Shown: in pieces, positions 23,604-34,097 of the stretch
Numbering within the stretch: position 1 is the first letter of the stretch
Layout of the letters: each line of letters starts with the position of its first letter
From: Leptolyngbya sp. KIOST-1
Lineage (GTDB): Bacteria > Cyanobacteriota > Cyanobacteriia > Phormidesmidales > Phormidesmidaceae
Assembly (NCBI RefSeq): GCF_000763385.1
Contig: NZ_JQFA01000002.1
Coordinates: forward strand, 930,001-994,000
Reading direction: 5' to 3'
DNA length: 64,000 nt
Notes under the pieces: generated by a model
The model's database searches: none
What the model saw: only the letters and a program-made list of their open reading frames with translations
Told to the model about the DNA's origin: nothing
Translations under genes and position numbers: made by a program

Positions 23604-24860
23604 CTAAATGGCTTCAGCCCCTACCGTACCTGAACTTTTGGGATCCGGCAGCTTGGTCGTAATCAGCGCCGCCGCCAGCACAAACAGGCTCGACACCCAC
23701 AGGCAGCCCACCAGCCCAAACCACTGGTAAAACAAGCCTGAAGTAATCGTGCCCAGCAGCCGCCCGCCCGAATTGGCCATGTAGTAAAAGCCTACATTCA
23801 GCGACACATCCTTATCTTCGGTGTAGGCCAGCACCAGGTACGAGTGCACCGCCGAGTTAAAGGCAAACACTACGCCAAATACCACCAGCCCCCCCGTCAC
23901 CGCAATGTCGCCCCGCAGCCCCGACATCAGAGCGATGGCAATCAAAGCCGGAATCGCGGTGAGCAGGGATGTCCAAAACAGAATGGTTTTAGCCCGGGGC
24001 ACCACCTTGCCCGTGCGATCCTTACGCAGCAATTGCGGAGCCAAAAACTGCACAATGCCGTAGCCAATCACCCAGATGGCCATGTAGGTGCCCACCTGCA
24101 TAAAGGTCCAGCCCAGCACCTCGTACAGAAACACCGGCAGCGCCACCACAAACCACACGTCCCGCGAACCGAACAAAAAGAACCGCGCCGCCGAGAGAAT
24201 GTTGATCTCCTTGCTCTTAGAGAACAGCTCCCGGAACTGCACCTTCTTGCCGATTTTGCCCATGCCCGCCGGCAGCAGCGCCCCCGACAGCAAAATCACC
24301 ACCAGCACCGCCGCCTGAATCAGCAGCGCCGACCGAAAGCCCACCCACTCCAGCAGCGCCGCCCCGACGAAAAAGCCCACCCCCTTCAGCGCATTCTTTG
24401 ACCCGGTCAGCACCGCCACCCACTTAAACAGTCTCGACTCGGCCTCCTTGGGCACCACCAGGCGAATGGCGCTCTTCGAACTCATCTTGGTCAGATCTTT
24501 GGCGATCCCCGAAAACGCCTGAGCCACCATCACATAGCCCACCTGCACCGGCACCGCCCAGTCCGGGTTCAAAAAGCTCAGCATCCCCAGGGCGAAGACC
24601 TGTAGGGCGATGCCGCCGTAGAGGGTCTGCCGAATGCCAATCTGGGAGCCAATCCAGCCGCCCAGAAAATTCGTCACCACGCCGAACACTTCGTAGAAGA
24701 GAAACAGCATGGCGATCTCGAACGGGGTGTAGCCCAGCACGTGGAAGTGCAGCAGCACCAGCATCCGCAATGCCCCATCGGTGATGGTGAAGCCCCAGTA
24801 GGCGGCGGTGATGATCGCGTAGTTGCGCAGGCTCTCGGGTTTGAAGGTGGAGGAGGACAT
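23604..24860 (-). CDS. arsJ: Organoarsenical efflux MFS permease ArsJ
   Basis: A 418-residue major facilitator protein with about 12 helices. It begins MSSSTFKPESLRNYAIITAA, then YWGFTITDGALRMLVLLHFH. Helix 2-3 contains LFYEVFGVVTNFLGGWIGSQ, and FSGIAKDLTKMSSKSAIRLV is well conserved in ArsJ. ArsJ exports 1-arseno-3-phosphoglycerate, which breaks down outside to arsenate. The gene lies downstream of, and co-oriented with, a dedicated GAPDH that makes that compound. This pairing is the defining context and gives high confidence. The 133-base gap between them is filled with STRR units and a GGTGGGCA/TGCCCACC hairpin. Confidence 0.92.
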   Translation of the reverse strand: MSSSTFKPESLRNYAIITAAYWGFTITDGALRMLVLLHFHVLGYTPFEIAMLFLFYEVFGVVTNFLGGWIGSQIGIRQTLYGGIALQVFALGMLSFLNPDWAVPVQVGYVMVAQAFSGIAKDLTKMSSKSAIRLVVPKEAESRLFKWVAVLTGSKNALKGVGFFVGAALLEWVGFRSALLIQAAVLVVILLSGALLPAGMGKIGKKVQFRELFSKSKEINILSAARFFLFGSRDVWFVVALPVFLYEVLGWTFMQVGTYMAIWVIGYGIVQFLAPQLLRKDRTGKVVPRAKTILFWTSLLTAIPALIAIALMSGLRGDIAVTGGLVVFGVVFAFNSAVHSYLVLAYTEDKDVSLNVGFYYMANSGGRLLGTITSGLFYQWFGLVGCLWVSSLFVLAAALITTKLPDPKSSGTVGAEAI

Positions 24861-24861
24861 G

Positions 24862-24955
24862 GGGAAGGATGGGGTGGATGGGTAGGCGGGTGGATGGGTG
24901 GATGAGTGGATGGGTAGGTGAGGCTAGCTGTAGGGTGGGCATTGCCCACCAACGA
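24862..24955. repeat. GGATGGGT-type STRR array and a TGGGCA/TGCCCA hairpin
   Basis: GGATGGGTG and GGATGAGTG units run from about 24866 to 24920 between arsJ and its GAPDH. They are followed by GTAGGGTGGGCATTGCCCACC-type sequence (24931-24951), a short palindrome I recall as recurring in cyanobacterial genomes. Confidence 0.7.
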
Positions 24956-24993
24956 CAATATGCTGTCCAGAATTTACCCCAGAGGAAAGACGT

Positions 24994-26001
24994 TCAAAGA
25001 CTCTGCGCCACCTTGCGGGCCAGCTCGGCCATACGGCAGGAGTAGCCCCACTCGTTGTCATACCAGGCGAGAATCTTCACCTGGGTCTCATCCACGACCA
25101 TGGTGGAGAGAGCGTCGATAATTGAAGAGCGCGGGTCGTCTTTGTAATCCACCGACACCAGGGGCCGGGTTTCGTAGCCGAGAATGCCGTGGAGCGGGCC
25201 ATCGGCGGCGGCTTTGAGTAGCTGGTTAACTTCTTCGACGGTGGTGGGGCGATCGACCTCAAATACGCAGTCGGTTAGCGATGCGTTCAATAGAGGCACC
25301 CGAACCGCTAGACCATTCAGCTTGCCCTTGAGTTCGGGGTAGATCAGGGTAATGGCGGTGGCCGACCCCGTGCTGGTGGGAATCAGCGACATCCCTGTGG
25401 CTCTGGCGCGGCGCAGGTCTTTGTGGGGGGCATCCACAATTGTTTGGGTATTGGTGTGGTCGTGGATGGTGGTGATCACCCCGTGGCGAATGCCCAACCC
25501 TTCGTGGATGACCTTAACCACCGGGGCCAGGCAGTTTGTAGTGCAAGAAGCGGCGGTGAGCAGGTGGTGCTCTGCCGGATTATAGAGGTGGTCGTTGATG
25601 CCATAGACCACATTCAGCGCCCCTTCTTTCACCGGGGCGGCGACGATGACTTTTTTGACGCCGCGATCGTAGTAGGGGGCCAGGGTTTCCGGGGTGCGAA
25701 ACTTACCAGAGCACTCCAGCACCAGCTCCACGCCGTAGTCGGCCCAGGGCACCTCGCCGGGGGAGGCGTGGCTGCTGACGCTGAGGGGAGCGCCGTCAAT
25801 GGTAAGCTTTTCGCTGCCCACAGCCTCTACGTCGTGGTTCCAGCGTCCGTGAACCGAGTCGAAGGTGAGCAGGTGGGCGGCGGTTTCGGCCCCGCCCTTG
25901 ACCTCGTTGATGTGGACAAACTCCAGTTCGGGGAAGGCCCACCCGGCCCGCAGTACCAGCCGCCCAATGCGACCAAACCCGTTGACAGCAACTCTAACCA
26001 T
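24994..26001 (-). CDS. ArsJ-associated glyceraldehyde-3-phosphate dehydrogenase
   Basis: 335 residues from the ATG at 26001 ([20 protein letters not shown]), with GAGGA seven bases upstream. The NAD-binding Rossmann motif is NGFGRIGR and the catalytic Cys is in [11 protein letters not shown]. The C-terminus is [20 protein letters not shown]. It differs clearly from the photosynthetic Gap2 at 47.3 kb (for example [20 protein letters not shown] in place of [17 protein letters not shown]). It uses arsenate in place of phosphate to form 1-arseno-3-phosphoglycerate, the ArsJ substrate. Two 18-base direct repeats upstream look like ArsR-type operators. No arsR gene is in the window. Confidence 0.92.
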   Translation of the reverse strand: MVRVAVNGFGRIGRLVLRAGWAFPELEFVHINEVKGGAETAAHLLTFDSVHGRWNHDVEAVGSEKLTIDGAPLSVSSHASPGEVPWADYGVELVLECSGKFRTPETLAPYYDRGVKKVIVAAPVKEGALNVVYGINDHLYNPAEHHLLTAASCTTNCLAPVVKVIHEGLGIRHGVITTIHDHTNTQTIVDAPHKDLRRARATGMSLIPTSTGSATAITLIYPELKGKLNGLAVRVPLLNASLTDCVFEVDRPTTVEEVNQLLKAAADGPLHGILGYETRPLVSVDYKDDPRSSIIDALSTMVVDETQVKILAWYDNEWGYSCRMAELARKVAQSL

Positions 26002-26059
26002 TACGGCATCCTCTCTAGCACAGGCAAAATGAAGCTGGCCACGGCGCAACCAGCCTCAT

Positions 26060-26102
26060 TTCAAAAAAAGTTGATGCTTCCATTGTTTCAAAAAAAGTTG
26101 AT
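26060..26102 (-). promoter_or_regulatory. Two tandem ArsR-type operator candidates
   Basis: The 18-base sequence TTTCAAAAAAAGTTGATG occurs perfectly twice (26059-26076 and 26086-26103), 27 bases apart, 58-102 bases upstream of the GAPDH start. On the minus strand each contains ATCAA-N6-TTGAA, an interrupted palindrome. The same ATCAA-N6-TTGA layout occurs upstream of the truncated acr3 gene at 63443-63458. Confidence 0.6.
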
Positions 26103-26144
26103 GTGTCAAGTTGTGCAGACTACATTGGGTCGGGCTGGGGCCAC

Positions 26145-26657
26145 CTACCGCCAGGGCCAGTAGACGGGGTAATAGCTGCGGACTCCTCGGTAGGCTTCGA
26201 TGCCGACCACCAACATACACAGCACCCGCAACCCCAGCACCAGGGGCGAAAGCGCGATCAGCAATCCCAAAACTATCCAACCTCCTACATGGTCGGCGTT
26301 CTGGTAGGCCGCGTCCATCCAGTAAAAGGTTCCTGCGATCAGGCCAATGGCCAGGGTAGACAGCGCCACAGACGTTACCTGAAACCTCAACACCTGCTCC
26401 AGGTGGTAGCGCACAAAGCCGTGGCCCCGCCCCAGCAAAAGCCAGATCCCCAGACCAACCACCAGTTCTAGATAGGGACTGAGCCAGGTGGCAAGGGCAA
26501 CGTCTGCACCCGTGGTCCAGAAGCTGTCGAGGGCAAAGTTGGCCTGGGTGCTGCCCGCGACCAGGTGGCGAGTGAGGGCGATCGCCCCCAACGGCAAAAA
26601 ATGGCACCAGGCCCCCAGTCGTCGATGCCTCAGCGATACGGGCCGCTCAGCCTCCAT
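26145..26657 (-). CDS. DUF4870/Tic20-like membrane protein
   Basis: About 170 residues from the ATG at 26657 ([20 protein letters not shown]). Four hydrophobic segments are seen. The segment [18 protein letters not shown] corresponds to the signature of DUF4870 proteins (short polar loop, then a helix starting near ALNFQ). The C-terminus [13 protein letters not shown] resembles the basic/aromatic tail of that group. The start overlaps the end of the oxoprolinase gene by 11 bases, so it is translationally coupled to it. Function unknown; the link to oxoprolinase may be incidental. Confidence 0.65.
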   Translation of the reverse strand: MEAERPVSLRHRRLGAWCHFLPLGAIALTRHLVAGSTQANFALDSFWTTGADVALATWLSPYLELVVGLGIWLLLGRGHGFVRYHLEQVLRFQVTSVALSTLAIGLIAGTFYWMDAAYQNADHVGGWIVLGLLIALSPLVLGLRVLCMLVVGIEAYRGVRSYYPVYWPWR

Positions 26658-29600
26658 AGCCGCCGCCGCCCGGTGTGGCAATCTGAATGCAGTCCCCCGG
26701 TTCCACCGCCACGGTCGCCTGCCCCGGCAGCACCGCCACCCGGCCATCGGCACGGATCACCCGGTTTTCGCCCACCTGCCCTGGCTCGCCCCCGGCCAAC
26801 CCAAAGAGCGGCACCTGGCGGTGGTTGGAGAGAATCGCCGCCGTCATCGGTTCGCGAAACTCGATGGTGCGGACAATGCCGTTGCCGCCCGCAAACTCCC
26901 CTGCCCCACCGCTGCCCTGGCGAATAGCGAATTCCCTGAGCAGCACCGGGAAGCGCCACTCCAGCACCTCCGGGTCGGTCAGTCGCGAGTTGGTCATGTG
27001 GGTGTGAACCGCATCGGTGCCGGGGAAGCCGGGGCCAGCACCGGAGCCGCCGCAGATGGTTTCGTAGTACTGGTGGTGGTCATTGCCGAAGGTGAGGTTG
27101 TTCATGGTGCCCTGGGAGGCCGCGATCGCCCCCAAGGCCCCGTACAGCGCATCGGTCACCGCCTGGGACACCTCCACATTGCCCGCCACCACCGCCGCCG
27201 GATACTGCGGGTTCAGCATCGAGCCCTCGGGGATGACAATCTCCAGCGGCTTCAGACAGCCCGCATTGAGGGGAATGTTGTCATCCACCAGGGTACGAAA
27301 TACATAGAGCACCGCCGCTTTGCACACCGCCGCCGGGGCGTTGAAGTTGCTGGGCCGCTGGGGCGAGGTGCCCGCGAAGTCAATCCGGGCGCTGCGGGTC
27401 TGGCGGTTGACCGTGACCTGCACCGCAATCTGGCTACCGTCGTCCATGGGGTAGGTAAACTGGCCGTCCTGGAGGCGATCGATTACCCGCCGCACGCATT
27501 CCTCGGCGTTGTCCTGCACATGCTGCATATAGGTCTGCACGGTGTCGAGGCCGTAGTGATTCACCAGCTTTTGCAACTCCTGCGCTCCTTTCTCGTTGGC
27601 CGCAATCTGCGCCTGCAAGTCAGCGATATTCTGGGCTGGATTCCTCACCGGGTAGGGTGGGGCAGTCAGAATTTCCAGCAGTTCAGCCTCTAAAAAGCGC
27701 CCTCGATCCACCAGTTGAACATTGTCGAGCAACACCCCCTCTTCCTCAATGCTGGTGCTGTTGGAGGGCATGGAACCTGGGGTAATGCCACCGATGTCGG
27801 CATGGTGGCCGCGGGAGGCGACGTAGAAGAGTGGGCGGGTGGATGGGTGGATGGGTGGATGGGTCTTTGCCAAAAAGACGGGGGTGATTACCGTGATATC
27901 GGGCAGGTGGGTGCCGCCGTTGTAGGGGTTGTTTTGCAGGTACACGTCGCCGGGTTTGAGGCGATCTCCCCTAGCCTCAATCAAACTCCGCACGCTTTCC
28001 CCCATCGAGCCCAGGTGGACTGGAATGTGGGGGGCGTTAGCGACGAGTTGCCCGTGCTGGTCAAACACCGCGCAGGAGAAGTCCAGTCGCTCTTTGATGT
28101 TCACCGAGTAGCTGGTGTTTTGTAGCGCGATCCCCATTTCCTCGGCTACGGCGCGGAAGAGGTTGTTGAAGATTTCGAGCAGGACGGGATCGGGAGTGGG
28201 GGGTAGGGGGTGGGGGGTAGGGGGTGGGGGGGTGGTAGCGTGGGTTGAGCTAAATTCCACAGAGCCACGGTCCAGAATTTCCCCGCTGGCGAAACCCACG
28301 GAACCCGTCCGTGAAGCATCTTTCTTCAATATCAAATGGCCTTTGGTGGTTAGCTTTGCGTTCCAACCCGGTTCGATGACGTTGGTACCGGTGGCTTCGA
28401 TGATCAGGGCGGGGCCTGCGATCGCATCCCCCGGACACAAATCATCGCGGTGGTAAACCGGCGTCTTGTGCCATGCCTCGGCGGTGTAGACCGGGACGGT
28501 GGCTTTGGGCACCAGCGGAGTGGTGCGAGCCCTATCGATCTCTGGCTCCTCGGGGCTGTGGGTGTGGCCGATCACCTCCACCGCTGCCGTATCGACGATC
28601 AGGCGCTTACCCTCCTGGGCAAAGCCGTAGCGCTGGCGGTGCAGGGCGGTGAACTGCGATCGCATCGCCTCCACCCCAGCAAAATCCACCGCCAGCGCCG
28701 AATCCGTTCCTTCGTACTTCAGCAGCAACCGGGGCAACACCTCTGGCGATTTTGGATTTTGGATTTTGGATTTTGGCTCGTCCCCGACCGGGAGGGGCAG
28801 GGGTGGGTCTGCCGGAGACCTTGAATTTTGAATTTCAAACCCCTGCTGACTCAGTTCATCCAATCCCTTGCTAATCAAAGCCTCCACCACCCGCTGGAGC
28901 TCAGGCAGCGTACCTTCCTCCAGGGGCAGCTCCACCGATCGCTCATTCAGCGACCTGACATCCGCCAGCCCCATGCCGTAGGCCGACAGCACCCCGGCGT
29001 AGGGGTGTAGAAACACCTCCGTCATGCCCAGGGCATCGGCAATTAAACAGGCGTGCTGGCCCCCGGCCCCGCCAAAGCTGCACAGCACGTAGTCCGACAG
29101 GTCGTAGCCCCGCTGCACGGAGATTTTTTTGATCGCGTTGGCCATTTTCTCTACTGCGATCGCCAGGAACCCAGCCGCCACCTGCTCCGGGCGGCGCACA
29201 TCCCCCGTGGCCGCCTGAATCTCCCCCGCCAGGGCCGCGAATTTCTCGCGCACCACCGCCCCATCCAGGGACAGATCGCCCCCCGGCCCAAACACCTGGG
29301 GGAAAAACTCCGGCTGGAGCTTGCCCACCATCACATTGCAGTCGGTCACCGCCAGGGGGCCGCCGTGGCGGTAGCAGGCCGGCCCCGGGTAGGCCCCCGC
29401 CGACTCGGGCCCCACCCGGTAGCGGCTGCCGTCAAAGCTGACAATCGAGCCGCCCCCCGCCGCCACGGTGTGGATCGCCATCATCGGCGCTCGCAGCCGC
29501 ACCCCGGCCACCTCGGTTTCAAAGGTGCGCTCGTACTCGCCCCGGTAGTGGGACACATCGGTGGAGGTGCCACCCATGTCGAAGCCGATCATGCGATCGT

Positions 29601-30483
29601 ACCCGGCCTGGCGGCTGGTCTGCACCGCGCCAACGACGCCCCCGGCGGGGCCAGAGAGAATGCTGTCTTTGCCCTGGAACAGCGCCGCATCGGTGAGGCC
29701 GCCGTTGGACTGCATGAACATCAGCTTCATCTGAGGCACAGCTGGCTGTGCCTCAGATGAAGGCATTAATTGCGCTGCGACCCGTTCTACATAGCGCCTG
29801 AGAATGGGCGATAGGTAGGCATCCACCACCGTGGTATCGCCTCGGCTGACCAGTTTGATCAGGGGGCTGACCTGGTGGGAGAGGGAGATTTGGGTGAAGC
29901 CCACCTGGCGGGCCAGTTCCCCCAGGCGCAGTTCGTGGGCGGGGTAGCGATAGCTGTGCATGAGCACAACGGCAGAGGCACGAATTCCAGCATCATAGGC
30001 TCGCTGGAGTTCCTGAATCAGCCGTTCTTCTTCCTCAGGATGCAAGGGTATCAGCACCTCCCCCTGGGCGCTGAACCGTTCGTTCACCTCCACTACCCGT
30101 TCGTAGAGCATTGTGGGGAGTTCAATGTGGCGAGCAAAGATGTCGGGGCGGTTCTGATAGCCGATGCGGAGGGCATCGCGAAATCCTTTGGTAGTGAGCA
30201 GCAGGACGCGATCGCCCTGGCGCTCCAGCAGCGCATTGGTGGCCACTGTCGTGCCCATCTTCACCGCCTCGATCGCCTCGGCGGAAATCACCTCCTCTGG
30301 TCCCAGCCCCAGCAGGTCGCGGATGCCCTGGAGGGGGGCATCGCTGTAGCGATCGGGGTTCTCTGACAGCAGCTTGTGGAGCAGGATCTGCCCATCGGGG
30401 CGGCGGGCGACGATGTCGGTAAAGGTGCCGCCGCGATCGATCCAGAACTGCCAGCGCGGGCCAGGGAGACAAGATGGGATCAT
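26647..30483 (-). CDS. 5-oxoprolinase / hydantoinase A-B fusion protein
   Basis: A 1278-residue ATP-dependent amidohydrolase. The HyuA-like half begins [20 protein letters not shown] and contains [28 protein letters not shown] and [19 protein letters not shown]. The HyuB half (about 765 to the end) contains [51 protein letters not shown] and ends TPGGGGYGG. It most likely cleaves 5-oxo-L-proline to glutamate in glutathione turnover. Three stretches are encoded by STRR-like DNA and kept in frame: about residues 555-590, the A-B junction near 746-763, and about 871-882. It overlaps the downstream DUF4870-like gene. Confidence 0.9.
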   Translation of the reverse strand: MIPSCLPGPRWQFWIDRGGTFTDIVARRPDGQILLHKLLSENPDRYSDAPLQGIRDLLGLGPEEVISAEAIEAVKMGTTVATNALLERQGDRVLLLTTKGFRDALRIGYQNRPDIFARHIELPTMLYERVVEVNERFSAQGEVLIPLHPEEEERLIQELQRAYDAGIRASAVVLMHSYRYPAHELRLGELARQVGFTQISLSHQVSPLIKLVSRGDTTVVDAYLSPILRRYVERVAAQLMPSSEAQPAVPQMKLMFMQSNGGLTDAALFQGKDSILSGPAGGVVGAVQTSRQAGYDRMIGFDMGGTSTDVSHYRGEYERTFETEVAGVRLRAPMMAIHTVAAGGGSIVSFDGSRYRVGPESAGAYPGPACYRHGGPLAVTDCNVMVGKLQPEFFPQVFGPGGDLSLDGAVVREKFAALAGEIQAATGDVRRPEQVAAGFLAIAVEKMANAIKKISVQRGYDLSDYVLCSFGGAGGQHACLIADALGMTEVFLHPYAGVLSAYGMGLADVRSLNERSVELPLEEGTLPELQRVVEALISKGLDELSQQGFEIQNSRSPADPPLPLPVGDEPKSKIQNPKSPEVLPRLLLKYEGTDSALAVDFAGVEAMRSQFTALHRQRYGFAQEGKRLIVDTAAVEVIGHTHSPEEPEIDRARTTPLVPKATVPVYTAEAWHKTPVYHRDDLCPGDAIAGPALIIEATGTNVIEPGWNAKLTTKGHLILKKDASRTGSVGFASGEILDRGSVEFSSTHATTPPPPTPHPLPPTPDPVLLEIFNNLFRAVAEEMGIALQNTSYSVNIKERLDFSCAVFDQHGQLVANAPHIPVHLGSMGESVRSLIEARGDRLKPGDVYLQNNPYNGGTHLPDITVITPVFLAKTHPPIHPSTRPLFYVASRGHHADIGGITPGSMPSNSTSIEEEGVLLDNVQLVDRGRFLEAELLEILTAPPYPVRNPAQNIADLQAQIAANEKGAQELQKLVNHYGLDTVQTYMQHVQDNAEECVRRVIDRLQDGQFTYPMDDGSQIAVQVTVNRQTRSARIDFAGTSPQRPSNFNAPAAVCKAAVLYVFRTLVDDNIPLNAGCLKPLEIVIPEGSMLNPQYPAAVVAGNVEVSQAVTDALYGALGAIAASQGTMNNLTFGNDHHQYYETICGGSGAGPGFPGTDAVHTHMTNSRLTDPEVLEWRFPVLLREFAIRQGSGGAGEFAGGNGIVRTIEFREPMTAAILSNHRQVPLFGLAGGEPGQVGENRVIRADGRVAVLPGQATVAVEPGDCIQIATPGGGGYGG
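27838..27869. repeat. GGATGGGT octamer array inside the oxoprolinase gene
   Basis: Repeats of GTGGATGGGTGGATGGGT encode the segment [12 protein letters not shown] between VFLA and [15 protein letters not shown]. The same units occur in intergenic regions of this window, so this looks like an in-frame repeat insertion. Confidence 0.8.
28190..28245. repeat. GGGGGTA/GGGGGGT array at the HyuA/HyuB junction
   Basis: Alternating GGGGGGT and AGGGGGT heptamers encode [17 protein letters not shown] between the HyuA-like and HyuB-like halves. The frame is preserved and the Pro-rich linker replaces what is normally a short junction. Confidence 0.8.
28744..28840. repeat. GATTTTG heptamers inside the HyuA part
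   Basis: Four GATTTTG units (about 28747-28774) and a second TTGAATTTTGAATTTC block (28822-28838) flank a G/C-rich palindromic piece. On the minus strand they encode FEIQNS...[12 protein letters not shown], an insertion between QQG and [15 protein letters not shown]. This sequence type is otherwise intergenic. Confidence 0.8.
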
Positions 30484-30651
30484 AGCGTCAAGGGATGGGG
30501 AAACATGAGAGTAGCCTTAGGCCCATTGTGAACTACGGCTAAACTCTAGGAGCAGCCCGTTGCCATTGCCCAGGGCCAGTGTCAGACTCATGCCAGTGGG
30601 GTGCAGCCATCTACATAAGTGCTTGTGTAATTGCTATCTCAACAAACTTTT

Positions 30652-31605
30652 ATGGATACTCACTCTAAGATCTATGTTGCCGGCTCCCGCGGTCTGGTCG
30701 GGAGCGCTCTGGTCAGAACGCTTCGCGCCCAGGGCTATGAAAATTTACTGCTGCGCTCCAGTCAAGAGCTAGATCTGCGTAACCAGGCGGCGGTGGATGA
30801 GTTTTTCGCCACTGAGAAGCCGGACTATGTCTTTCTCGCGGCGGCCAGGGTGGGCGGCATTCAGGCCAACAACACCTATCGGGCCGAGTTTCTCTACGAC
30901 AATTTGATGATCGAGGCCAACATCATCCACAGCGCCTACCGCCACGGGGCGAAAAAGCTGCTGTTTCTGGGGTCTTCCTGCATTTACCCCAAGCTGTGCC
31001 CCCAGCCGATGAAGGAGGAGTACCTGCTAACCGGTTTTTTAGAGCAGACTAATGAACCCTACGCGATCGCCAAGATCGCTGGCCTCAAACTCTGCGAAAA
31101 CTACTGCCGCCAGTACGGGGTCAACTTTATCTCGGCCATGCCCACCAACCTCTACGGCCTCAACGACAACTTCGACCTGGCCAACTCCCACGTGCTGCCC
31201 GCCCTGATGCGCAAGTTTCACGAGGCCAAGGTGAAGGGTGATCCTACTGTTACTGTGTGGGGTACCGGCACCCCCCTGCGGGAATTTCTTTACGTCGATG
31301 ACCTGGCCGATGCCCTGGTGTTTTTGATGAACACCTACAACGAGGTTGACTTCGTCAACGTGGGCACCGGGCAAGAGGTGTCGATCCGAGAGCTGGCCCT
31401 GACCATGAAGGCCGTGGTGGGCTACGAGGGCGAACTGGTGTTTGACACCACCAAGCCCGACGGCACCCCCCGCAAGCTGCTGGATGTATCGCGGCTCAAC
31501 GCGGCGGGCTGGCAGGCCAAAACCGACCTCAAGACCGGTATTGAGCAGACCTACGCCTGGTTCTTGCAGAGCTACGATTCGCTGCGGGGGCGCGAAGCGG
31601 CTTAG
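30652..31605 (+). CDS. fcl: GDP-L-fucose synthase
   Basis: 317 residues from the ATG at 30652 ([20 protein letters not shown]). It is a short-chain dehydrogenase of the extended type, with NADP site [10 protein letters not shown] and catalytic triad S-Y-K in [20 protein letters not shown] and [10 protein letters not shown]. Conserved [20 protein letters not shown] and [13 protein letters not shown] are as in Fcl/WcaG. It epimerises and reduces GDP-4-keto-6-deoxymannose to GDP-fucose for surface polysaccharide. The partner gmd is not in the window. It could supply donor sugar to the glycosyltransferase cluster 16 kb away; this is inference. Confidence 0.95.
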   Translation: MDTHSKIYVAGSRGLVGSALVRTLRAQGYENLLLRSSQELDLRNQAAVDEFFATEKPDYVFLAAARVGGIQANNTYRAEFLYDNLMIEANIIHSAYRHGAKKLLFLGSSCIYPKLCPQPMKEEYLLTGFLEQTNEPYAIAKIAGLKLCENYCRQYGVNFISAMPTNLYGLNDNFDLANSHVLPALMRKFHEAKVKGDPTVTVWGTGTPLREFLYVDDLADALVFLMNTYNEVDFVNVGTGQEVSIRELALTMKAVVGYEGELVFDTTKPDGTPRKLLDVSRLNAAGWQAKTDLKTGIEQTYAWFLQSYDSLRGREAA

Positions 31606-31750
31606 AGTATTCCATCTAAATAAACGTCCCCTTTAAGGTCGCCAACTCGGCCCGTTGGGCCGGTGCCATTAAACCCTGGATGAGTATTTAGCTGGAACAC
31701 TCTTAACTCGATAGTCCTGACCAGGGCGGAACGGGTCGGCGGCCTAACCC

Positions 31751-31942
31751 TCAGGCGGGGTTACACTTGCCGCTGCGAATCAGCCCAACGCGGCGGGCGA
31801 TCGCTTCGTCCTGGGTGGCGTAGGGGCCCCACATCGGGCGCTGAGCCTGAAGGCGTTCTCGACTGATGTTCTCGGCGGAGAGCACCTGGCACGTGCCGTC
31901 TTCCCCCTGCACGATATACCAGCCCTCATTTCGGTCTACCAT
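31751..31942 (-). CDS. Small conserved-looking hypothetical protein (63 aa)
   Basis: From the ATG at 31942, preceded by GAGGACGGCA, it reads MVDRNEGWYIVQGEDGTCQV, then LSAENISRERLQAQRPMWGP and ends GLIRSGKCNPA. It looks like a small globular beta-alpha unit with a YATQDEAIARRVGLIRSGKC tail, typical of short cyanobacterial proteins of unknown role that read a query sequence as in SPOR-like or DUF units. I do not recognise a named family. It stands alone between fcl and the pseudopilin gene. Confidence 0.6.
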   Translation of the reverse strand: MVDRNEGWYIVQGEDGTCQVLSAENISRERLQAQRPMWGPYATQDEAIARRVGLIRSGKCNPA

Positions 31943-32013
31943 TGCCGTCCTCAAAACCACTCATGGTGCTAACCCATTAAACTCGGTTTTGTCCCCGATG
32001 GGTTGTCGGATCG

Positions 32014-32586
32014 TCAGTAGCAAAAGCGATCGTTGCCGTTGGCCCTGGGCTGTCCTCTACCCTTACGCAGAGCGCCCAGCACAGTCGAAACCACGACGCA
32101 TCGATGGGTGTCCCGCTTCCCAGAAATGGTCATGGTGATGGTGCCCTGTTCCCCAATGGCTTTTGATTTCAGGTTGCCGTACATGTCGAACCGGGTGTAG
32201 TAGACACCGCCGCTTCTGGTCAGGGTGTTGTCAATATCCGCCAGTACAACACCATCGGTTAAAGGCTGCCAGACCGTAACCCGACTGGCGGGCACAGCCT
32301 CGGGATGGTTTGCCCACTCAATCCGGCCGTTGCGTTCGCGCAGGCTAAAGCGGCGGTCATGGCGCTGCTGCATGGCATCGGCCTGGGTGAGGCGCAGGGC
32401 CTGGTAGACCATGTCCCGGGCTACGTTGATCTTGTGCTGCTGCCAGAATCCCCATAGAGAGGGAGCCGCGATCGCCAAAAGTAGCCCCACGATTACCGCT
32501 ACAATCAACCCCTCGGTAAGCGTAAACCCAGCCACCGGAGGTGGCCCGCCAGACGGTTTGGAGAACCGTCGCAAAGATGTATTCAT
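32014..32586 (-). CDS. GspH/FimT-type pseudopilin
   Basis: 190 residues from the ATG at 32586 (MNTSLRRFSKPSGGPPPVAG). The class III leader ends at Gly, and the mature protein starts FTLTEGLIVAVIVGLLLAIA, with the conserved Glu at position 5 and a hydrophobic helix. The rest resembles the FimT/GspH beta domain (ARDMVYQALRLTQADAMQQR). It is processed by PilD and probably a minor component of the type IV pilus, relevant to motility or natural transformation. It is isolated from other pil genes. No truncation is seen. Confidence 0.85.
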   Translation of the reverse strand: MNTSLRRFSKPSGGPPPVAGFTLTEGLIVAVIVGLLLAIAAPSLWGFWQQHKINVARDMVYQALRLTQADAMQQRHDRRFSLRERNGRIEWANHPEAVPASRVTVWQPLTDGVVLADIDNTLTRSGGVYYTRFDMYGNLKSKAIGEQGTITMTISGKRDTHRCVVVSTVLGALRKGRGQPRANGNDRFCY

Positions 32587-32812
32587 AAGATAGATGCACA
32601 AAGCCTGATAGGGTCAAAGTGCCCAGCGGACGGGGGGCGCAGCTGAGCGATCGGACAACATCGGCCATTGTGCCGGAACATGTCTGGGAAAGCTGACAGA
32701 TGGTTTAAGGAGCGCAAAGTCGGTAAGCTGACCTAGTAGGGGTAACCCAGCAGGATTTGGCCTTAGACCCCAGCCAGTACCACTATTTCAACGCTCAAAG
32801 GAGACTTCGCCC

Positions 32813-33922
32813 GTGGATGTAAGAGCTGCCGTTGCCCATGGCCCAGGCCAACCCCTCACCGTCGAAACCGTTCAGCTCGAAGGCCCCCGCGAGGGTGAGG
32901 TACTGGTCGAAATCAAAGCCACCGGCATCTGCCACACCGATGCCTATACCCTCTCGGGCAAAGACCCGGAGGGCCTGTTTCCGGCGGTGTTGGGCCACGA
33001 GGGGGCCGGAGTGGTAGCCGAAGTCGGCCCCGGCGTCACCAGCCTCAAACCTGGCGACCACGTGATTCCGCTCTACGTGCCCGAGTGCCGCCAGTGCGAG
33101 TACTGCCTCAGCTTTAAGACCAACCTCTGCCAGGCCATCCGCCTTACCCAGGGGCGGGGCCTGATGCCCGATGGCACCAGCCGCTTTTCCCTGGGCGGCG
33201 AGCCCCTGTTTCACTACATGGGCACCTCCACGTTTTCGAACTACACCGTGGTGCCCGAGATTGCCCTGGCCAAAATTCGTCCCGATGCCCCCTTTGAAAA
33301 GGTCTGCTACATCGGCTGTGGCGTCACCACCGGCATCGGCGCAGTAATTAACACCGCCAAGGTGGAGCCCGGGGCCAACGTGGTGGTGTTTGGCCTCGGC
33401 GGCATTGGCCTCAACGTCATCCAGGGCTGCCGCCTGGTAGGGGCCAACAAAATCATCGGCGTCGATATCAACCCCAGCAAAAAAGCCCTGGCCGAAAAAT
33501 TTGGCATGACCCACTTCGTCAACCCCAAGGAAGTCGAAGGCGACCTGGTGCCCTACCTGGTAGAGCTAACCGGCGGCGGCGCCGACTACAGCTTTGAATG
33601 CGTCGGCAATGTCAAGCTCATGCGCCAGGCCCTGGAGTGCTGCCACAAAGGCTGGGGGGTAAGCGTAATTGTTGGTGTCGCCGCCGCTGGCGAAGAAATC
33701 AGCACCCGCCCCTTTCAGCTCGTCACCGGGCGCGAGTGGAAGGGCACCGCCTTTGGCGGAGCCAGGGGCCGCACCGACGTGCCCAAAATTGTCGACTGGT
33801 ACATGGACGACAAGATCAACATCGACGACCTGATCACCCACGTCATGCCCCTCGATGAGATCAACACCGCCTTCGACCTCATGCACAAAGGCGAAAGCAT
33901 CCGCAGCGTCGTGACATTTTAG
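32813..33922 (+). CDS. frmA: S-(hydroxymethyl)glutathione dehydrogenase (class III alcohol dehydrogenase)
   Basis: A 369-residue zinc enzyme that oxidises the glutathione-formaldehyde adduct to S-formylglutathione. It starts with GTG at 32813 behind AAGGAG. The catalytic zinc ligands are in [18 protein letters not shown] and [13 protein letters not shown]. The structural zinc cysteines are in [18 protein letters not shown]. The NAD site is [13 protein letters not shown]. The C-terminus [19 protein letters not shown] is typical. The next enzyme of the pathway, S-formylglutathione hydrolase, follows after a 175-base STRR-filled gap, so the pair forms a formaldehyde detoxification unit. Confidence 0.95.
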   Translation: MDVRAAVAHGPGQPLTVETVQLEGPREGEVLVEIKATGICHTDAYTLSGKDPEGLFPAVLGHEGAGVVAEVGPGVTSLKPGDHVIPLYVPECRQCEYCLSFKTNLCQAIRLTQGRGLMPDGTSRFSLGGEPLFHYMGTSTFSNYTVVPEIALAKIRPDAPFEKVCYIGCGVTTGIGAVINTAKVEPGANVVVFGLGGIGLNVIQGCRLVGANKIIGVDINPSKKALAEKFGMTHFVNPKEVEGDLVPYLVELTGGGADYSFECVGNVKLMRQALECCHKGWGVSVIVGVAAAGEEISTRPFQLVTGREWKGTAFGGARGRTDVPKIVDWYMDDKINIDDLITHVMPLDEINTAFDLMHKGESIRSVVTF

Positions 33923-34095
33923 GGGGGGGGTATCAGGTGCCAGGTATCGGGTATTAGGTGTCAGGTATCGGTTCACGGCACATGGCGCACAGCCTACCAA
34001 AACCCGAAACCCAAAACCCGAAACCCAAAACCTGAAACCCGAAACCCAAACACCCCTTCACCCATCCGCCCGCCCACCCATCCACCCCATCACCC
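33917..34095. repeat. Three STRR families between frmA and frmB
   Basis: The gap holds degenerate NNNCAGG/TATCGGG heptamers (about 33927-33971), then seven tandem heptamers AAACCCG/AAACCCA (34000-34048), then CACCCATC-type units to about 34095. It separates two genes of one pathway and leaves no room for another gene. Confidence 0.9.
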
Positions 34096-34097
34096 CC

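Noticed and set aside
23844-24401. His/Arg/Gln-rich frame antisense to arsJ
   Set aside because: Typical shadow composition of a high-GC hydrophobic gene; no start signals.
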